From the NCBI RefSeq assembly GCF_037126285.1, contig NZ_CP147012.1:5010001-5074000 (forward strand): a stretch of DNA of 64,000 nt, given 5' to 3'. Position 1 is the first letter of the stretch. Each line of letters starts with the position of its first letter. Below the pieces are notes generated by a model, which was not told where the DNA came from, searched no databases, and saw only the letters and a list, made by a program, of their open reading frames with translations. The translations under genes and the position numbers were made by a program. Origin of the DNA: Bernardetia sp. MNP-M8. Lineage in GTDB: Bacteria > Bacteroidota > Bacteroidia > Cytophagales > Bernardetiaceae. Shown here piece after piece: positions 1-9,691 of this stretch.

Positions 1-2
1 TT

Positions 3-998
3 GCGCTGGCGATAGGTGTTTTGACTTTTTACTTTGTAATGAATAAGTTTCTTTCTATTTCAGGTTCTTTCTCGCCCATTTTTTATGCAATCATGTTAGT
101 TATTGTGATTGGTGCTTTTACTTGGCTTATTTTGAGAGTAATTGAATATGTAATAGATAGAATTGCAGAAACACAAGTAGGTGATATTTCAGAGGAAGAA
201 AATTTGGATTCTAGACGTTATTTGACTCATATTTCAGTTGCTCGTAGGGTCTTTACTTTTATTATTATTATTGTAGGAGTAGGATTAGTTCTTTCTCAAT
301 TCGAATTTCTTCAAAATTTAGGTATTTCTCTAATGGCTTCTGCTGGTGTAGCTACTGTTGTTTTGGGTATTGCAGCACAGAGTACACTCGGAAATATTAT
401 TGCGGGAATGCAGATTGCTATTACAAAACCAGCCCGAATAGGAGATACTATTTATTTTGAAAATCAATATGGAACAGTAGAAGATATTCGTTTTACCTAT
501 CTAATTATTAAAACGTGGGATGAAAGAAGAGTAGTTGTTCCTTTAAAACACTTTATAACAGAACCTTTTGAAAATTGGTCTATGAATGATGCTCATCTTA
601 TGAAGCCAATAATGATTTATGCAGATTATAATATTAATGTAGAAAATATAAGAACAAAATTTTCAGAATTACTGAAAGAGTCTGACAATTATGATGAAAA
701 ACAACCACCAAAATTACAAGTCGTTGGAAGTTCGAAAGAAGGAATTGAAATGCGTGCTTTATGTAGTGCAAAAGATCCTTCAACAGCTTGGGATTTGCAC
801 TGTGATATTCGTGAAAAGTTAATGAAATATATTGCAGAACTAGAAAATGGAATTTATTTATCTAAAGAAAGAATTCTTATTCAAGAAAATGACAACATTC
901 AAAAATCTAAAAATAAGTCTGAGGTAAATCCTAAAACGGCTACTAATGGAGTTTTGAAAAAAGATGAAGAAGAATTTGAAGAGAAAGAGGAAAAATAG
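3..998 (+). CDS. MscS-family mechanosensitive channel (5' end outside window)
   Basis: Small-conductance mechanosensitive channel that would release solutes through the inner membrane on osmotic downshock. The reading frame is open to the first bases of the window with no stop and no convincing start, so the N-terminus lies upstream; a TTG at 21 is only an internal codon. About 330 residues are visible: three hydrophobic segments, then the Gly/Ala-rich pore helix and beta-domain signature (ASAGVATVVLGIAAQ, followed by N-x-x-A-G and P-x-x-x-G-D). The C-terminal ~40 residues are highly charged (Lys/Glu) and probably disordered. It ends at a bidirectional hairpin shared with the convergent hydrolase gene. 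Family assignment is firm; the full length is unknown. Confidence 0.9.
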   Translation, partial: ALAIGVLTFYFVMNKFLSISGSFSPIFYAIMLVIVIGAFTWLILRVIEYVIDRIAETQVGDISEEENLDSRRYLTHISVARRVFTFIIIIVGVGLVLSQFEFLQNLGISLMASAGVATVVLGIAAQSTLGNIIAGMQIAITKPARIGDTIYFENQYGTVEDIRFTYLIIKTWDERRVVVPLKHFITEPFENWSMNDAHLMKPIMIYADYNINVENIRTKFSELLKESDNYDEKQPPKLQVVGSSKEGIEMRALCSAKDPSTAWDLHCDIREKLMKYIAELENGIYLSKERILIQENDNIQKSKNKSEVNPKTATNGVLKKDEEEFEEKEEK

Positions 999-1005
999 AT
1001 TTATT

Positions 1006-1046
1006 AAAAAAGCTATTTTTTATAAGAAATTTAAAATAGCTTTTTT
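1006..1046. terminator. Bidirectional hairpin terminator between convergent genes
   Basis: Arms aaaaaagctatttt (1006-1019) and aaaatagctttttt (1033-1046) are perfectly complementary with a 13-nt loop and A/T tracts on both sides. It lies between the channel gene (+) and the hydrolase gene (-), and overlaps the last codons of the latter. Confidence 0.8.
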
Positions 1047-1970
1047 CCAAACATTTGGTTCTGCCATAACATAGGATTCGTGTCCTGCATTTATCCAAAC
1101 TAATTCTTTTTTGTCATTTTTAGTAGCTAGATTTTCATATATTTTATCTATTTCCCAGTTCTTTACTCGTAAATCATTTTTCCCTCCCATCAGTAAAGTT
1201 GGAGTAATTACTTTTTTAGAATAATGTTGGGGATTATGAGTAAATGCCCAAAAACCGTGTTGTAGTCCTCCCCAAAACATCAACCATTCAGCTAATCCTT
1301 TTGAAGGAACTCCCATTACTTCAAAACGACCTTTTACTGTTTGTTTCATCGTTGCAAAAGGACATTCTAAAATTAATTTATTTGCTTTGAGCTGATAGAC
1401 AGCTATTGCTCTCAAAATTGAAGCTGCTCCCATTGATGAACCATACAAAATAACATTTTCTGTATTTTGATTCTTTTTTATATAGTCAAAAGTTGCTTTC
1501 ACATCGTCAGCTTCATGATATCCCAATGAAATTTCTTGTCCTTCTGAACCTCCGTGTCCTACAAAGTCTACTAGCAGCGTAGAATAACCGATTTGTCTGA
1601 AATAATGAGCTTCCAACTCATAAGATGACTTACAACCTCCATAACCATGAAAAAGAATGACTGTTCCTTTTGAGTTTTCAACTTTATCATACCAGCACTC
1701 TAAATTATATTCATTTTTTCGTGTAGGAATAAAAATAGTTTCTCGTGTAGAAGTAGTGTAAGAGGAAGTTATATTTTGAGATTTAGGTAAGGAAATTCCT
1801 CCTAAAAGTATTTTGAGTTTTTGAGAAAACGACAAACTCTCTGGAGAAAGTGAACGCTCACCATCTTTAACATGCGTAAAATGATAAGCATGTTTATAAA
1901 CCATTACATTAGCAGCTACAAAGCCTCCCAAGAGTGTCCAAAAAATTGTCTTTTTAGTGTTTTTGTTCAT
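1020..1970 (-). CDS. Alpha/beta hydrolase, membrane-anchored or exported
   Basis: Serine hydrolase of the alpha/beta fold (BAAT/dienelactone hydrolase-like), substrate unknown. The oxyanion region shows H-G-Y-G-G, the nucleophile elbow is G-S-S-M-G near residue 178, an Asp follows in G-G-K-N-D, and the catalytic His is in N-A-G-H-E near the C-terminus. An N-terminal hydrophobic segment suggests export or an inner-membrane anchor. I prefer the ATG at 1970 over a TTG at 2000; the TTG start would overlap the upstream CHAT gene by 11 bp. The ATG lies 19 bp after that gene's stop, so the two are probably cotranscribed. Confidence 0.8.
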   Translation of the reverse strand: MNKNTKKTIFWTLLGGFVAANVMVYKHAYHFTHVKDGERSLSPESLSFSQKLKILLGGISLPKSQNITSSYTTSTRETIFIPTRKNEYNLECWYDKVENSKGTVILFHGYGGCKSSYELEAHYFRQIGYSTLLVDFVGHGGSEGQEISLGYHEADDVKATFDYIKKNQNTENVILYGSSMGAASILRAIAVYQLKANKLILECPFATMKQTVKGRFEVMGVPSKGLAEWLMFWGGLQHGFWAFTHNPQHYSKKVITPTLLMGGKNDLRVKNWEIDKIYENLATKNDKKELVWINAGHESYVMAEPNVWKKAILNFL

Positions 1971-1989
1971 CAAAATGAGTTCAAATAAT

Positions 1990-4782
1990 TTATTTACCAA
2001 TCAGAATAAAGGCAGCCCAATAGTAAGGAGCAGCAAATTTTTCACTTTCCAATAATGACAATTTAGCTTTTTGAAGAGACTTAGAATAATCTATTTTTTG
2101 AAAAGACGAAGTTGAAGATGTATTTGTTTTTAAATTTTCTAAATTACTTTCATAAAAAGCAGTAGCTAATTTGTTGGTAGCTTCATCACTTACTTGCCAA
2201 AGCGAAACGTTAAGGTTTTTAGCTCCTGCATAAAACCATGCTCTTGTAAGTCCTACAATTCCTTCTCCTTTCGAAGTTTTTCCTAAACCTGTCTCACAGG
2301 CTGACATCATCACCAACTCTGCACCTACTTCTAAAGCATAAATATCAGAAGCAAAAAGACTTCCTGTACTTCCATCAGCATTAGTTAGAAATATTTGAGA
2401 TAAATCTGGATTTTCTTCATTTACCTTTCCGTGTGTAGCCAAATGAATGAATCGATAATTTTTTAAGGAGTCGGAAAATAAAATTGATTTATCAGCTTTT
2501 TCGTAAGTATGAAGGGAAGTAGAAATATTTTTTTGATTAAAAATAGAATTAATCTGTTTTATTTCCTCTGCTGTACCGTTCAAATTTGGAAGTGCATTGC
2601 TTTGAAAATTAATAGGAGCAAAAAGAAAAATTGATGAGTTGGTAGATTGATTAATTTCACTTTCTTCTATAAAAAGAGTTGCTGAATAGCTATAACTAAC
2701 CTTATGCTTTTTGATAAGAAAAGGTAATTTAGAGTAATCTTCACTTTCTATATTTGTATTTTTGTCTGTAATTTGTTCTGTAAACAACGCTTCAAAAGGA
2801 ATTTTGCCCATATTTCCTTCTGGAATAATAACTACTTTTTGAATCATGGAAGGAATATCAAAAAATAAAAGTTGATTACTTAGTAAAGAAGAAGACTCTA
2901 TAAAATCGCCGTAACTTTGGAATTCAATGCTATTTCTAAAATAAATCAAATCACTTTCTAAATCCTTTTCAGCAATTGTGTTTACTTCTAGTTTATTTTT
3001 GGTAATAAGAAAGGCATAAATTTGTGGATTGTTTCCTTGATTATAGGTTTGAGCATATAATAATAAAGCTGTTTTTTCATCTAGTTTTTCTTGAATTTTT
3101 GCAACATCAGCTATTTGTGTATTATATTTTAAAGAAAAATAATTTGGATATTGCTTTTCTAAAAGGCTTGTAAATTCTTTGGCTTGGCTTTGATAATAAA
3201 TAAGCTGTGAACGCAAATGAAGCAAAACAGAATCTTTAACTGTATTATCTGAGATAGGATAAGTTTGAATTTGCTGCTCAAAATAAGTGATTTGAGTCTG
3301 AATATCTTGTTCTTTTTCTAAAAGTGAATCTGGAATTCCTGCAAAATGTTTGGCTTTTGTATCAGCAATAGCAGCTAACAAAACAGAGGCTTTATTTCTT
3401 TCAGCAAAATAAAAAGCCTGTTCTTTATATTTTTGTTTTTGTAAAGGAAACTCGCTAATTGTATACGAAATTCGCAAACCTGTTTCATAAATTTCTGTTG
3501 CACGGTTTCCTAATGCAATTTTATCTTGTTTGTTGGTTCTAAGATTACGAATAGTCGAAATAAGTTCATCAGCTACTAATAAAGTTTCGATAGCATCTTT
3601 CAAATCATTTAATAAAAGCGTTTTTTCATTGTATTTTCGTTCTAAAGAGCGAGCTTTCAAAGAAAGAGAAAGCAATAAAACATCAGCATTTAGATAATCG
3701 GTTGGAAGAGGATTTTCATCTATTTTTTTTGATTGAAATTGTAATGTATTTGCTTGAATAGCTTTTTGATAAAAGTGTAATGCTTTTGAAAATTTTTCTT
3801 TGGCTTCATAAATTGTTCCTAATTGATTATAAACTGTAGCAATATCTGGATGTTTTTGTCCATAATTATTTTGATAAATTTTGAGTGCCTGCATTTCATA
3901 GTCCTCTGCTTGCTCAAAATAATTTTGCAAAAAAGAATTTTGACCTAAATTATTCATTACAAATGCTTTAGCAAGTTCATTATGAGAGTTTTCAAAAGAA
4001 TTTAATGCTTTCTTAAAATAATCTTCTGCCAAAACATAACTTTCTTGTTCTCTCAAAATTATTCCCAAATTAATCCATGTATAGGCTAGTTTATTATTTA
4101 ATTCTTTGCTGGTAGGATTTTCTTTTTGAAGTTTATCATAAATATACTGACTCATTTTGTAGTACTCTTTTGCATTTTCAGGAAGCTGGCTGGTAAGAAT
4201 CAAACCAAAGTTATTGTAAGCATCTGCTACTTCTTCTGTATTTTCACCTATTCTATTTTGTGCTATCAGAACTGACTGTTCGGCAAAAGAACGTGCTCTC
4301 GTCAAATTCCCAGATTGCCAAAGTGCAATACTCATACTTTTATTAAGTTGTAGAGCTTGCTTTGCAGACAAACTCTCAGTATTATTTAATTTTTGAGAAT
4401 TTGCATAGGCTTCTTCAAAAAATTCTAGTGCTTGACTTATATCTCCTTCATACAATGCAAATTCACCTTTTGTATGGGTGGCTTGAATAGCCAAAGTAGG
4501 TTGTTGTTGATAAACAGATTTTGGAATCTCATTTAACTTTGAGAGCCGTTTTTTAGCTTTATCAATATTTCCATTTTGAATATAAAAACGAACTAACTCA
4601 GCGTGTGTATCTAAAAATTCTTTCCAAGAATTGGACTCTTGATATGTTATTAGATTATTTTCCAAACTTGAAATTACATTTTGTGTAGAATCTATTGTAG
4701 TAACTTGAGCAAAAAGGGTATTTGAAAATACTGCTCCTGTTAAAAGGAGTAAAGAAAACACAAAAGAATGAGCTAATTTCAT
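1990..4782 (-). CDS. Secreted TPR-CHAT (caspase-like) protein
   Basis: A 930-aa protein with an N-terminal signal peptide (cleavage expected after the A near residue 25), a long array of tetratricopeptide repeats to about residue 400, a helical linker and a C-terminal CHAT domain. CHAT domains are clan CD, caspase-like peptidases; the likely catalytic pair is visible as H784 in HLATHG and C829 in SACETG, followed by the usual G-E-G-I-x-G-L-T-R-A-W-x-x-A-G-A block. The end, YYWAAFILIG, is typical of the family. Export separates it from cytosolic CHAT proteins of CRISPR and gasdermin systems. Substrate and partner are unknown; the downstream hydrolase gene follows closely. Confidence 0.9.
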   Translation of the reverse strand: MKLAHSFVFSLLLLTGAVFSNTLFAQVTTIDSTQNVISSLENNLITYQESNSWKEFLDTHAELVRFYIQNGNIDKAKKRLSKLNEIPKSVYQQQPTLAIQATHTKGEFALYEGDISQALEFFEEAYANSQKLNNTESLSAKQALQLNKSMSIALWQSGNLTRARSFAEQSVLIAQNRIGENTEEVADAYNNFGLILTSQLPENAKEYYKMSQYIYDKLQKENPTSKELNNKLAYTWINLGIILREQESYVLAEDYFKKALNSFENSHNELAKAFVMNNLGQNSFLQNYFEQAEDYEMQALKIYQNNYGQKHPDIATVYNQLGTIYEAKEKFSKALHFYQKAIQANTLQFQSKKIDENPLPTDYLNADVLLLSLSLKARSLERKYNEKTLLLNDLKDAIETLLVADELISTIRNLRTNKQDKIALGNRATEIYETGLRISYTISEFPLQKQKYKEQAFYFAERNKASVLLAAIADTKAKHFAGIPDSLLEKEQDIQTQITYFEQQIQTYPISDNTVKDSVLLHLRSQLIYYQSQAKEFTSLLEKQYPNYFSLKYNTQIADVAKIQEKLDEKTALLLYAQTYNQGNNPQIYAFLITKNKLEVNTIAEKDLESDLIYFRNSIEFQSYGDFIESSSLLSNQLLFFDIPSMIQKVVIIPEGNMGKIPFEALFTEQITDKNTNIESEDYSKLPFLIKKHKVSYSYSATLFIEESEINQSTNSSIFLFAPINFQSNALPNLNGTAEEIKQINSIFNQKNISTSLHTYEKADKSILFSDSLKNYRFIHLATHGKVNEENPDLSQIFLTNADGSTGSLFASDIYALEVGAELVMMSACETGLGKTSKGEGIVGLTRAWFYAGAKNLNVSLWQVSDEATNKLATAFYESNLENLKTNTSSTSSFQKIDYSKSLQKAKLSLLESEKFAAPYYWAAFILIGK

Positions 4783-4925
4783 AAGTGAAGTTATTTGTCA
4801 ATTTATAATAATCTTTTTCTAAGATAGAAGTAATAATTTTTATCCTAATTACTATTTACTCTAAAAAAACAGAATAGTTTGTAAAACTAGCAAAATACTT
4901 TATTATTTTGTTGATTTGATTATAA

Positions 4926-4959
4926 AAAAAGTCATTCAAATTAAATTGAATGACTTTTT
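4926..4959 (-). terminator. Rho-independent-type hairpin after the 507-aa TPR gene
   Basis: Perfect 14-bp arms (4926-4939 and 4946-4959) around a 6-nt loop with flanking A/T runs, 22 bp past the stop codon of the minus-strand TPR gene. Confidence 0.75.
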
Positions 4960-4981
4960 GAAATTTTTAAATTATATTTTC

Positions 4982-6505
4982 TTATTCTTCTATTTCTTCC
5001 TCCATCACTTCCTCATTTTCATCATTGAGACCTTCTTCTGCTGCTGTATTTGGATCTTCTACCGAAATACTAGCAATTTCGTACTTGGAAGCAGGACTAA
5101 ATGCTGGACTCAAAATAGCAGCTTTCTTGAGATTTTTAACAGATAAAGCATATTGTTTGCCTCTATGTTGGAAAATACCCAACGCAAAAGCAGCCATAGC
5201 ACGAGCGTTTCTATTAATTTGAGGTGTACTACTAATTGCCAAAAGCAATGATTCAGCTTCTACATCATCACCTACTTTTTGTAAGGCAAGAGCTTGATAG
5301 AATAAAACCAATGGGTTTTTAGGATTAAAAGCAGAGTATTGACGAGAATATTCTAAAGCATCATCATAATTAGCCACTTCTAAATATGTTTTGGTAAGTT
5401 TGAAATAAACCTCTAACTTTTGAGAAGTATTAAGCATGAATTTTCTTGGATCTTGATCTCCTTCTAACTTACCTGTACGTGCTTTTTCATCCATTTCTAA
5501 ACGAAAATTTAGTTTTTGTATCAAAGTATCTTTTGCAGCTTTATCTTCAATATAAACTTTCAATTCTTGTGCATCTGGAAAAGGATCTTTCATCGCAATT
5601 ACTTTTTCCAAAAGAATTTTTGCATCATTAAACTCATATACTTTTGAATAGCCATCAGCTACTTTCATCAAAAACTCTGGACTAAACTCTTTAGAACGAG
5701 CTGAAAACTGACTTCCTTTTGTAATTTTGCTAAAAGCTCTCTCTGCCTCGGCATAATTACCTAATTGAAAATGAGTATAACCTAATTCATAGAAATCTTT
5801 ATCATAACCAATTCCTGTTTCACCTCCTGTAATATCCATTAGTTGACTCATTAGGTCAAGAGCTTTTTCATGATTACCTATTGTATTCTCATAACGAGCT
5901 TGTAAATAAAATAAATCAGGCATCCCTGGAAATAATTCGTTTGCACTTTTTATATATTTTCCTGCTCCTTCTATATTTCCTGTACGAAAAAGAAGATCAA
6001 TAGTACGGAACTGATAAGCAAACTTTTCTCCGTCATCTTCTGCAAGAGCTATAATTTTCTCATACATACTAACTGCTTTATCATAATCCTTTTTTTGCTT
6101 ATATGTATTAGCAAGCATTTCATAAGCAGGGATATAATTTTCTTTTCTCTCTAAAACAGATTGAAAACAAGTTTCGGCTGCTGGATAATTACGACCTTCA
6201 TAATAACACATACATTTATTGTACAGATATTCTAAATTATTAGGTTCTTTAGCAATCGCTTTGTCATAGAAAGGAATCGCTTGTGGAAATTTTTGAGTCA
6301 TACGCAATTGTTCGGCAACAACATACTCATCTAATCCTTCCCCTTTATTAGAACGAGGCAAAGTATGTGTTTCATCCACATCAGTAGTATCTGTTTCGTC
6401 TTGTGCTTCTACAACACTAACTGAAATAAAGAAAAAACTACATAAAATAGCTAAAAATAAACAGCCTTTTGACAGCTTGTTTGGGGTTTGTTTGAGTGTT
6501 TTCAT
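4982..6505 (-). CDS. Secreted TPR-repeat protein
   Basis: A 507-aa protein with an N-terminal signal peptide (hydrophobic core LFLAILCSFFFISVSVVEAQ) followed by tetratricopeptide repeats over most of its length, such as the A-I-P-F-Y-D-K-A-I and Y-D-K-A-V-S-M-Y-E-K-I repeats. The C-terminus is strongly acidic (about 20 residues rich in Glu). It is probably periplasmic or outer-membrane associated and acts as a scaffold, but no enzymatic domain is visible. It has its own terminator, and the next gene upstream on the same strand is another secreted TPR protein more than 250 bp away. Confidence 0.8.
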   Translation of the reverse strand: MKTLKQTPNKLSKGCLFLAILCSFFFISVSVVEAQDETDTTDVDETHTLPRSNKGEGLDEYVVAEQLRMTQKFPQAIPFYDKAIAKEPNNLEYLYNKCMCYYEGRNYPAAETCFQSVLERKENYIPAYEMLANTYKQKKDYDKAVSMYEKIIALAEDDGEKFAYQFRTIDLLFRTGNIEGAGKYIKSANELFPGMPDLFYLQARYENTIGNHEKALDLMSQLMDITGGETGIGYDKDFYELGYTHFQLGNYAEAERAFSKITKGSQFSARSKEFSPEFLMKVADGYSKVYEFNDAKILLEKVIAMKDPFPDAQELKVYIEDKAAKDTLIQKLNFRLEMDEKARTGKLEGDQDPRKFMLNTSQKLEVYFKLTKTYLEVANYDDALEYSRQYSAFNPKNPLVLFYQALALQKVGDDVEAESLLLAISSTPQINRNARAMAAFALGIFQHRGKQYALSVKNLKKAAILSPAFSPASKYEIASISVEDPNTAAEEGLNDENEEVMEEEIEE

Positions 6506-6694
6506 AAAAGTTAAATTTGGTTTCTTTGATTTTTATATATCGTTTTATTTTGTACTACTTCATTTATATAAAAAATAGTCATTATTATAATGGTAATGAA
6601 TTCTATACCAGTATAGACAAAAACTTTACCTAATTAGTTTACAGTGTGATTTAGTACAAACACATTTAAAAAATTAATATACACAAATATAAGA

Positions 6695-6725
6695 AAAGGC
6701 TTTTCGAAAACATCGAAAAGCCTTT
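6695..6725 (-). terminator. Hairpin terminator after the 388-aa TPR gene
   Basis: Arms aaaggcttttcga (6695-6707) and tcgaaaagccttt (6713-6725) pair perfectly around a 5-nt loop, about 40 bp downstream of the minus-strand gene ending at 6769. Confidence 0.75.
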
Positions 6726-6768
6726 ACAAAAGTATTTATTTATTCTTATTTTTCTTTTCTAGTATTTT

Positions 6769-7935
6769 TTATTCTTGTGGTTCGATTTTGACAACAAAAG
6801 GAGTAGAAAGTCTATTTTTATTATCTTTGAAGCGCACATATAAAGTCTTTGTATTTGAGCGTAACTTTTCTTCTGTCATAAGTGCTGGCTCATAGGTGTT
6901 CCATTTGCTGCCCTTAAATTCTTCTGTATCTGAAACCATATATTCTGTTGCACCTACTGCATAAATACGCATTTGTGCAGTACCTTCTTCTATTTTCGCA
7001 GGATTAACTGATACACCAACAGCAAGAGGCTGACGATCTAATGTATCTGTCATACTTGCCCAAGAATACATAACTAAATTATTTACCATAGAATAAGTAG
7101 CACTTTTAAGGTTTTCTCCTTTTTCCATAGTACGCAAATACTGAATGTAGTTTTCCACAGCATCTTCATGTTTGCCCAACACTTGATATACATCTCCTAA
7201 TGTATATAAAATACTTGCTACTTCTGGGTTTTCTAACCCTACTGCTTCAATAGTTTGTAGAGATAGCTCTTCTGCCTCTACATAATTACCAATGTTTAGG
7301 TTGAGTTGAATCTGACTTCCTAAGGCATCTAAATATTCTTTTGATTGAGTACCTTCTGCTTTTACTACTTGATCAATATACATATTCAAATATTTTTGAG
7401 CACTTTCATAATCATATTGTTGCTCATAATGTTTGGCCAAAAACTTTTGATATTTAGAGTCTCCTGCTTTGGCTTTTTGTGTAGCTTCTTCTAAGTTAGA
7501 AAGTAATACATTTTCAAAATATAAATCAGATTCACTACGGTCTCCTTCTTGAAGATTAATTACTTCTGTTCCTTCAGGAAGAGCTTCAAAAACTAAATGA
7601 AAATATTGTACACTCATCATTTTACATTGAATTACACCTGGTTCTGCTGCTGTAATTCTTAATAATGGATATTTTGTATCATCAACCATCATCTTAAAGG
7701 CATGAATAGACCCTTTTTCGTGTAAAGTATATTCTAAACCTTCATAACAAGTCAATTCCATCTGAAAGACAGTGCTATCTGATGAGGTTTCGATTTTAGA
7801 AATTGTAATATATTCGCTGTTTGTACCTGCAACAATAGGGGTTTCTATTGTTTTTTGTGCAGAAACAAAAGGCACTATTGCAGTAGTAGCAATGAGAGTA
7901 AAACTTAAGGCGAAATAGCGTAAAATATTATTCAT
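6769..7935 (-). CDS. Secreted protein with TPR repeats, unknown function
   Basis: A 388-aa protein with a signal peptide ending near AFVSAQ-type residues (FVSAQK), a probable beta-rich N-terminal domain (residues ~30-130), a central helical part with TPR-like units (residues ~150-280, including Y-V-E-A-E-E-L-S and G-K-H-E-D-A-V-E-N-Y) and a C-terminal beta-like region ending in K-I-E-P-Q-E. I do not recognise a catalytic motif. It is probably extracytoplasmic. It is divergent from the gldF gene across a ~400-bp spacer. Confidence 0.7.
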   Translation of the reverse strand: MNNILRYFALSFTLIATTAIVPFVSAQKTIETPIVAGTNSEYITISKIETSSDSTVFQMELTCYEGLEYTLHEKGSIHAFKMMVDDTKYPLLRITAAEPGVIQCKMMSVQYFHLVFEALPEGTEVINLQEGDRSESDLYFENVLLSNLEEATQKAKAGDSKYQKFLAKHYEQQYDYESAQKYLNMYIDQVVKAEGTQSKEYLDALGSQIQLNLNIGNYVEAEELSLQTIEAVGLENPEVASILYTLGDVYQVLGKHEDAVENYIQYLRTMEKGENLKSATYSMVNNLVMYSWASMTDTLDRQPLAVGVSVNPAKIEEGTAQMRIYAVGATEYMVSDTEEFKGSKWNTYEPALMTEEKLRSNTKTLYVRFKDNKNRLSTPFVVKIEPQE

Positions 7936-8334
7936 AAAAAAGGCGTGTAAAATACTGTAAAAGTGTATTAGTTTTGAGAGAGTAGAATGATAATGTTTAA
8001 CTTAGATTAAAATCTAATCATAAAACAAATATAAGATACTAAAATTTCAATTAAAAGTAATGTTTTGAGAATGGTTCTAATAAAGAGTAGAAAAGTTTTC
8101 TCGTTCAATTAACAAGATAATCGTTTAGTTGCAAATTGGCAAACATTAAGCCATTATTTATTTGCTAATTTGCTTTTATATAAAAGTAGTAGCGTCTTAG
8201 CAATTAAAAATGTAGTTTGGTTTTTATTATCTTTGTTAGATTTTGGGATTCAATTTCGAATCTAAGCTACTCTTAATCCCAACAGTTGTTTTGACTTTAT
8301 CATTGTACAAAAAATAAATACAGAAAACCCGTTT
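7936..8334. promoter_or_regulatory. 400-bp divergent intergenic region
   Basis: This spacer separates the minus-strand secreted TPR gene from gldF and must hold both promoters. It is very AT-rich. I see an inverted pair ttgggatt/aatcccaa around 8246-8280 but no recognisable RNA gene or operator. No individual promoter was assigned. Confidence 0.3.
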
Positions 8335-9063
8335 ATGTTTAATTTATTCTTAAAAGAAATACGCTCTTTTTTTAGCTCACTAATTGGCTACATTGTACTA
8401 ATTATTTTTTTGGTAGCCATGGGACTTTTTGTATGGGTTTTTCCTCAGACAAGTATTTTAGAATATGGCTTTGCTGATTTATATCCACTTTTTTCGGTTG
8501 CACCTTATATTTTTTTGTTTCTGATTCCTGCCATTACAATGCGCTGTTTTGCAGAAGAAAAACGTGCAGGAACAATGGAACTGCTCTTTACTCGTCCTAT
8601 TTCTGACTGGGAAATTATCTTAGGAAAATATTTAGCTGCTTGGGTTTTGGTTTTGTTTGCACTTCTTCCTACATTGATTTATTATTATAGTGTTTATCAG
8701 CTTGGAAATCCTGTCGGAAACTTAGATAGTGCTGCTTTTGTAGGTTCTTTTATAGGACTTATTTTATTGGGTGCAGTTTTTACAGCAATTGGCGTTTTCG
8801 CTTCTTCGCTTACCGAAAATCAAATTGTAGCTTTTATTATTGCTGTATTTCTGTGTTTCTTTTTATATGAAGGTTTTACGTCGCTTTCTGGTCTGAATGT
8901 TTGGTCTGATACAGCTTATTTTATTAGTCAGTTGGGTATAGACTTTCATTATCAGTCACTTAGCAAAGGATTAATAGATTCTCGTAACTTGTTATATTTC
9001 TTTTCGTTGATTATCTTAATGCTTGGTTCTACACAACTAGTTTTGAGTAGCCGAAAATGGTAA
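8335..9063 (+). CDS. gldF: GldF-type gliding-motility ABC transporter permease
   Basis: A 242-aa ABC-2 type permease with six hydrophobic segments. The sequence near residues 70-90 (cytoplasmic E-E-K-R-A-G-T-M-E-L-L-F-T-R-P-I-S-D) is the conserved coupling segment of ABC-2 permeases, and the whole protein reads as GldF, the permease partner of GldA and GldG in Bacteroidota gliding motility. The ATG at 8335 gives the usual length. Neither gldG nor gldA is next to it: the following genes are a small secreted protein and an unknown 95-aa protein. The role in motility is by family; I cannot tell whether the complex is intact elsewhere. Confidence 0.85.
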   Translation: MFNLFLKEIRSFFSSLIGYIVLIIFLVAMGLFVWVFPQTSILEYGFADLYPLFSVAPYIFLFLIPAITMRCFAEEKRAGTMELLFTRPISDWEIILGKYLAAWVLVLFALLPTLIYYYSVYQLGNPVGNLDSAAFVGSFIGLILLGAVFTAIGVFASSLTENQIVAFIIAVFLCFFLYEGFTSLSGLNVWSDTAYFISQLGIDFHYQSLSKGLIDSRNLLYFFSLIILMLGSTQLVLSSRKW

Positions 9064-9124
9064 AGTTCAGTTATCAGTAAGTAGTAATCAGTTACCAGTT
9101 GAATAAAATTAAACCTCATACGAT

Positions 9125-9640
9125 ATGAAATTTCTGTTTGTTTTACTTCTTCCTCTTTTAGTTTCTATTAATTCTATTTCGAATGAAAAAATTGATAGAA
9201 TAAAATGTTGTGATCTTTATCCTAAAGTAGAGGAAGAGTATTTGGCAGAAGACTATAAATTTCTCAAATCCATGAAGATAGATATGGCTATGGGACATAG
9301 AGAAAGGAACAAAGTTGAATATACTCTAGTCGCTGATAAAGAAGATGAGATAAAATATATTACTCAAGAGAAATACAATAACATAGATAATTTGGATATA
9401 ATTTTATTAAATTCAAGACGAATACCAGTAAATTGTGAGAAAAGAAACATAGATAGCAAACGAATAGAAATGAAAGTAACTATTCCAATACGAGGTATTT
9501 ATTATTTGTCATTTGTACGTAAAGATACTTCAAATAGAGAGCCTATTTGTGCAGCAGCTCTTATGTTTAAAAAGCAAAAACAGAATACACTAAGTGAAAC
9601 AGAACTACGAGAGGACATACAAAATTCTTACAAAAAATAA
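9125..9640 (+). CDS. Small secreted protein of unknown function
   Basis: A 171-aa protein with an N-terminal signal peptide (MKFLFVLLLPLLVSINS) and a charged mature part containing a C-C pair early on. No recognised domain. The beta-rich middle (R-G-I-Y-Y-L-S-F-V-R-K-D) could be an Ig-like fold, but that is a guess. It lies 61 bp after gldF on the same strand and might be cotranscribed with it. Confidence 0.55.
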   Translation: MKFLFVLLLPLLVSINSISNEKIDRIKCCDLYPKVEEEYLAEDYKFLKSMKIDMAMGHRERNKVEYTLVADKEDEIKYITQEKYNNIDNLDIILLNSRRIPVNCEKRNIDSKRIEMKVTIPIRGIYYLSFVRKDTSNREPICAAALMFKKQKQNTLSETELREDIQNSYKK

Positions 9641-9691
9641 CTTTCATTTCATACTTCTACCTTCAGAATTATAATTTCTTACTTTATTTCT

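Noticed and set aside
4916-5222. Two small plus-strand frames opposite the end of the 507-aa TPR gene
   Set aside because: Shadow frames antisense to a well-supported coding gene and a terminator hairpin.
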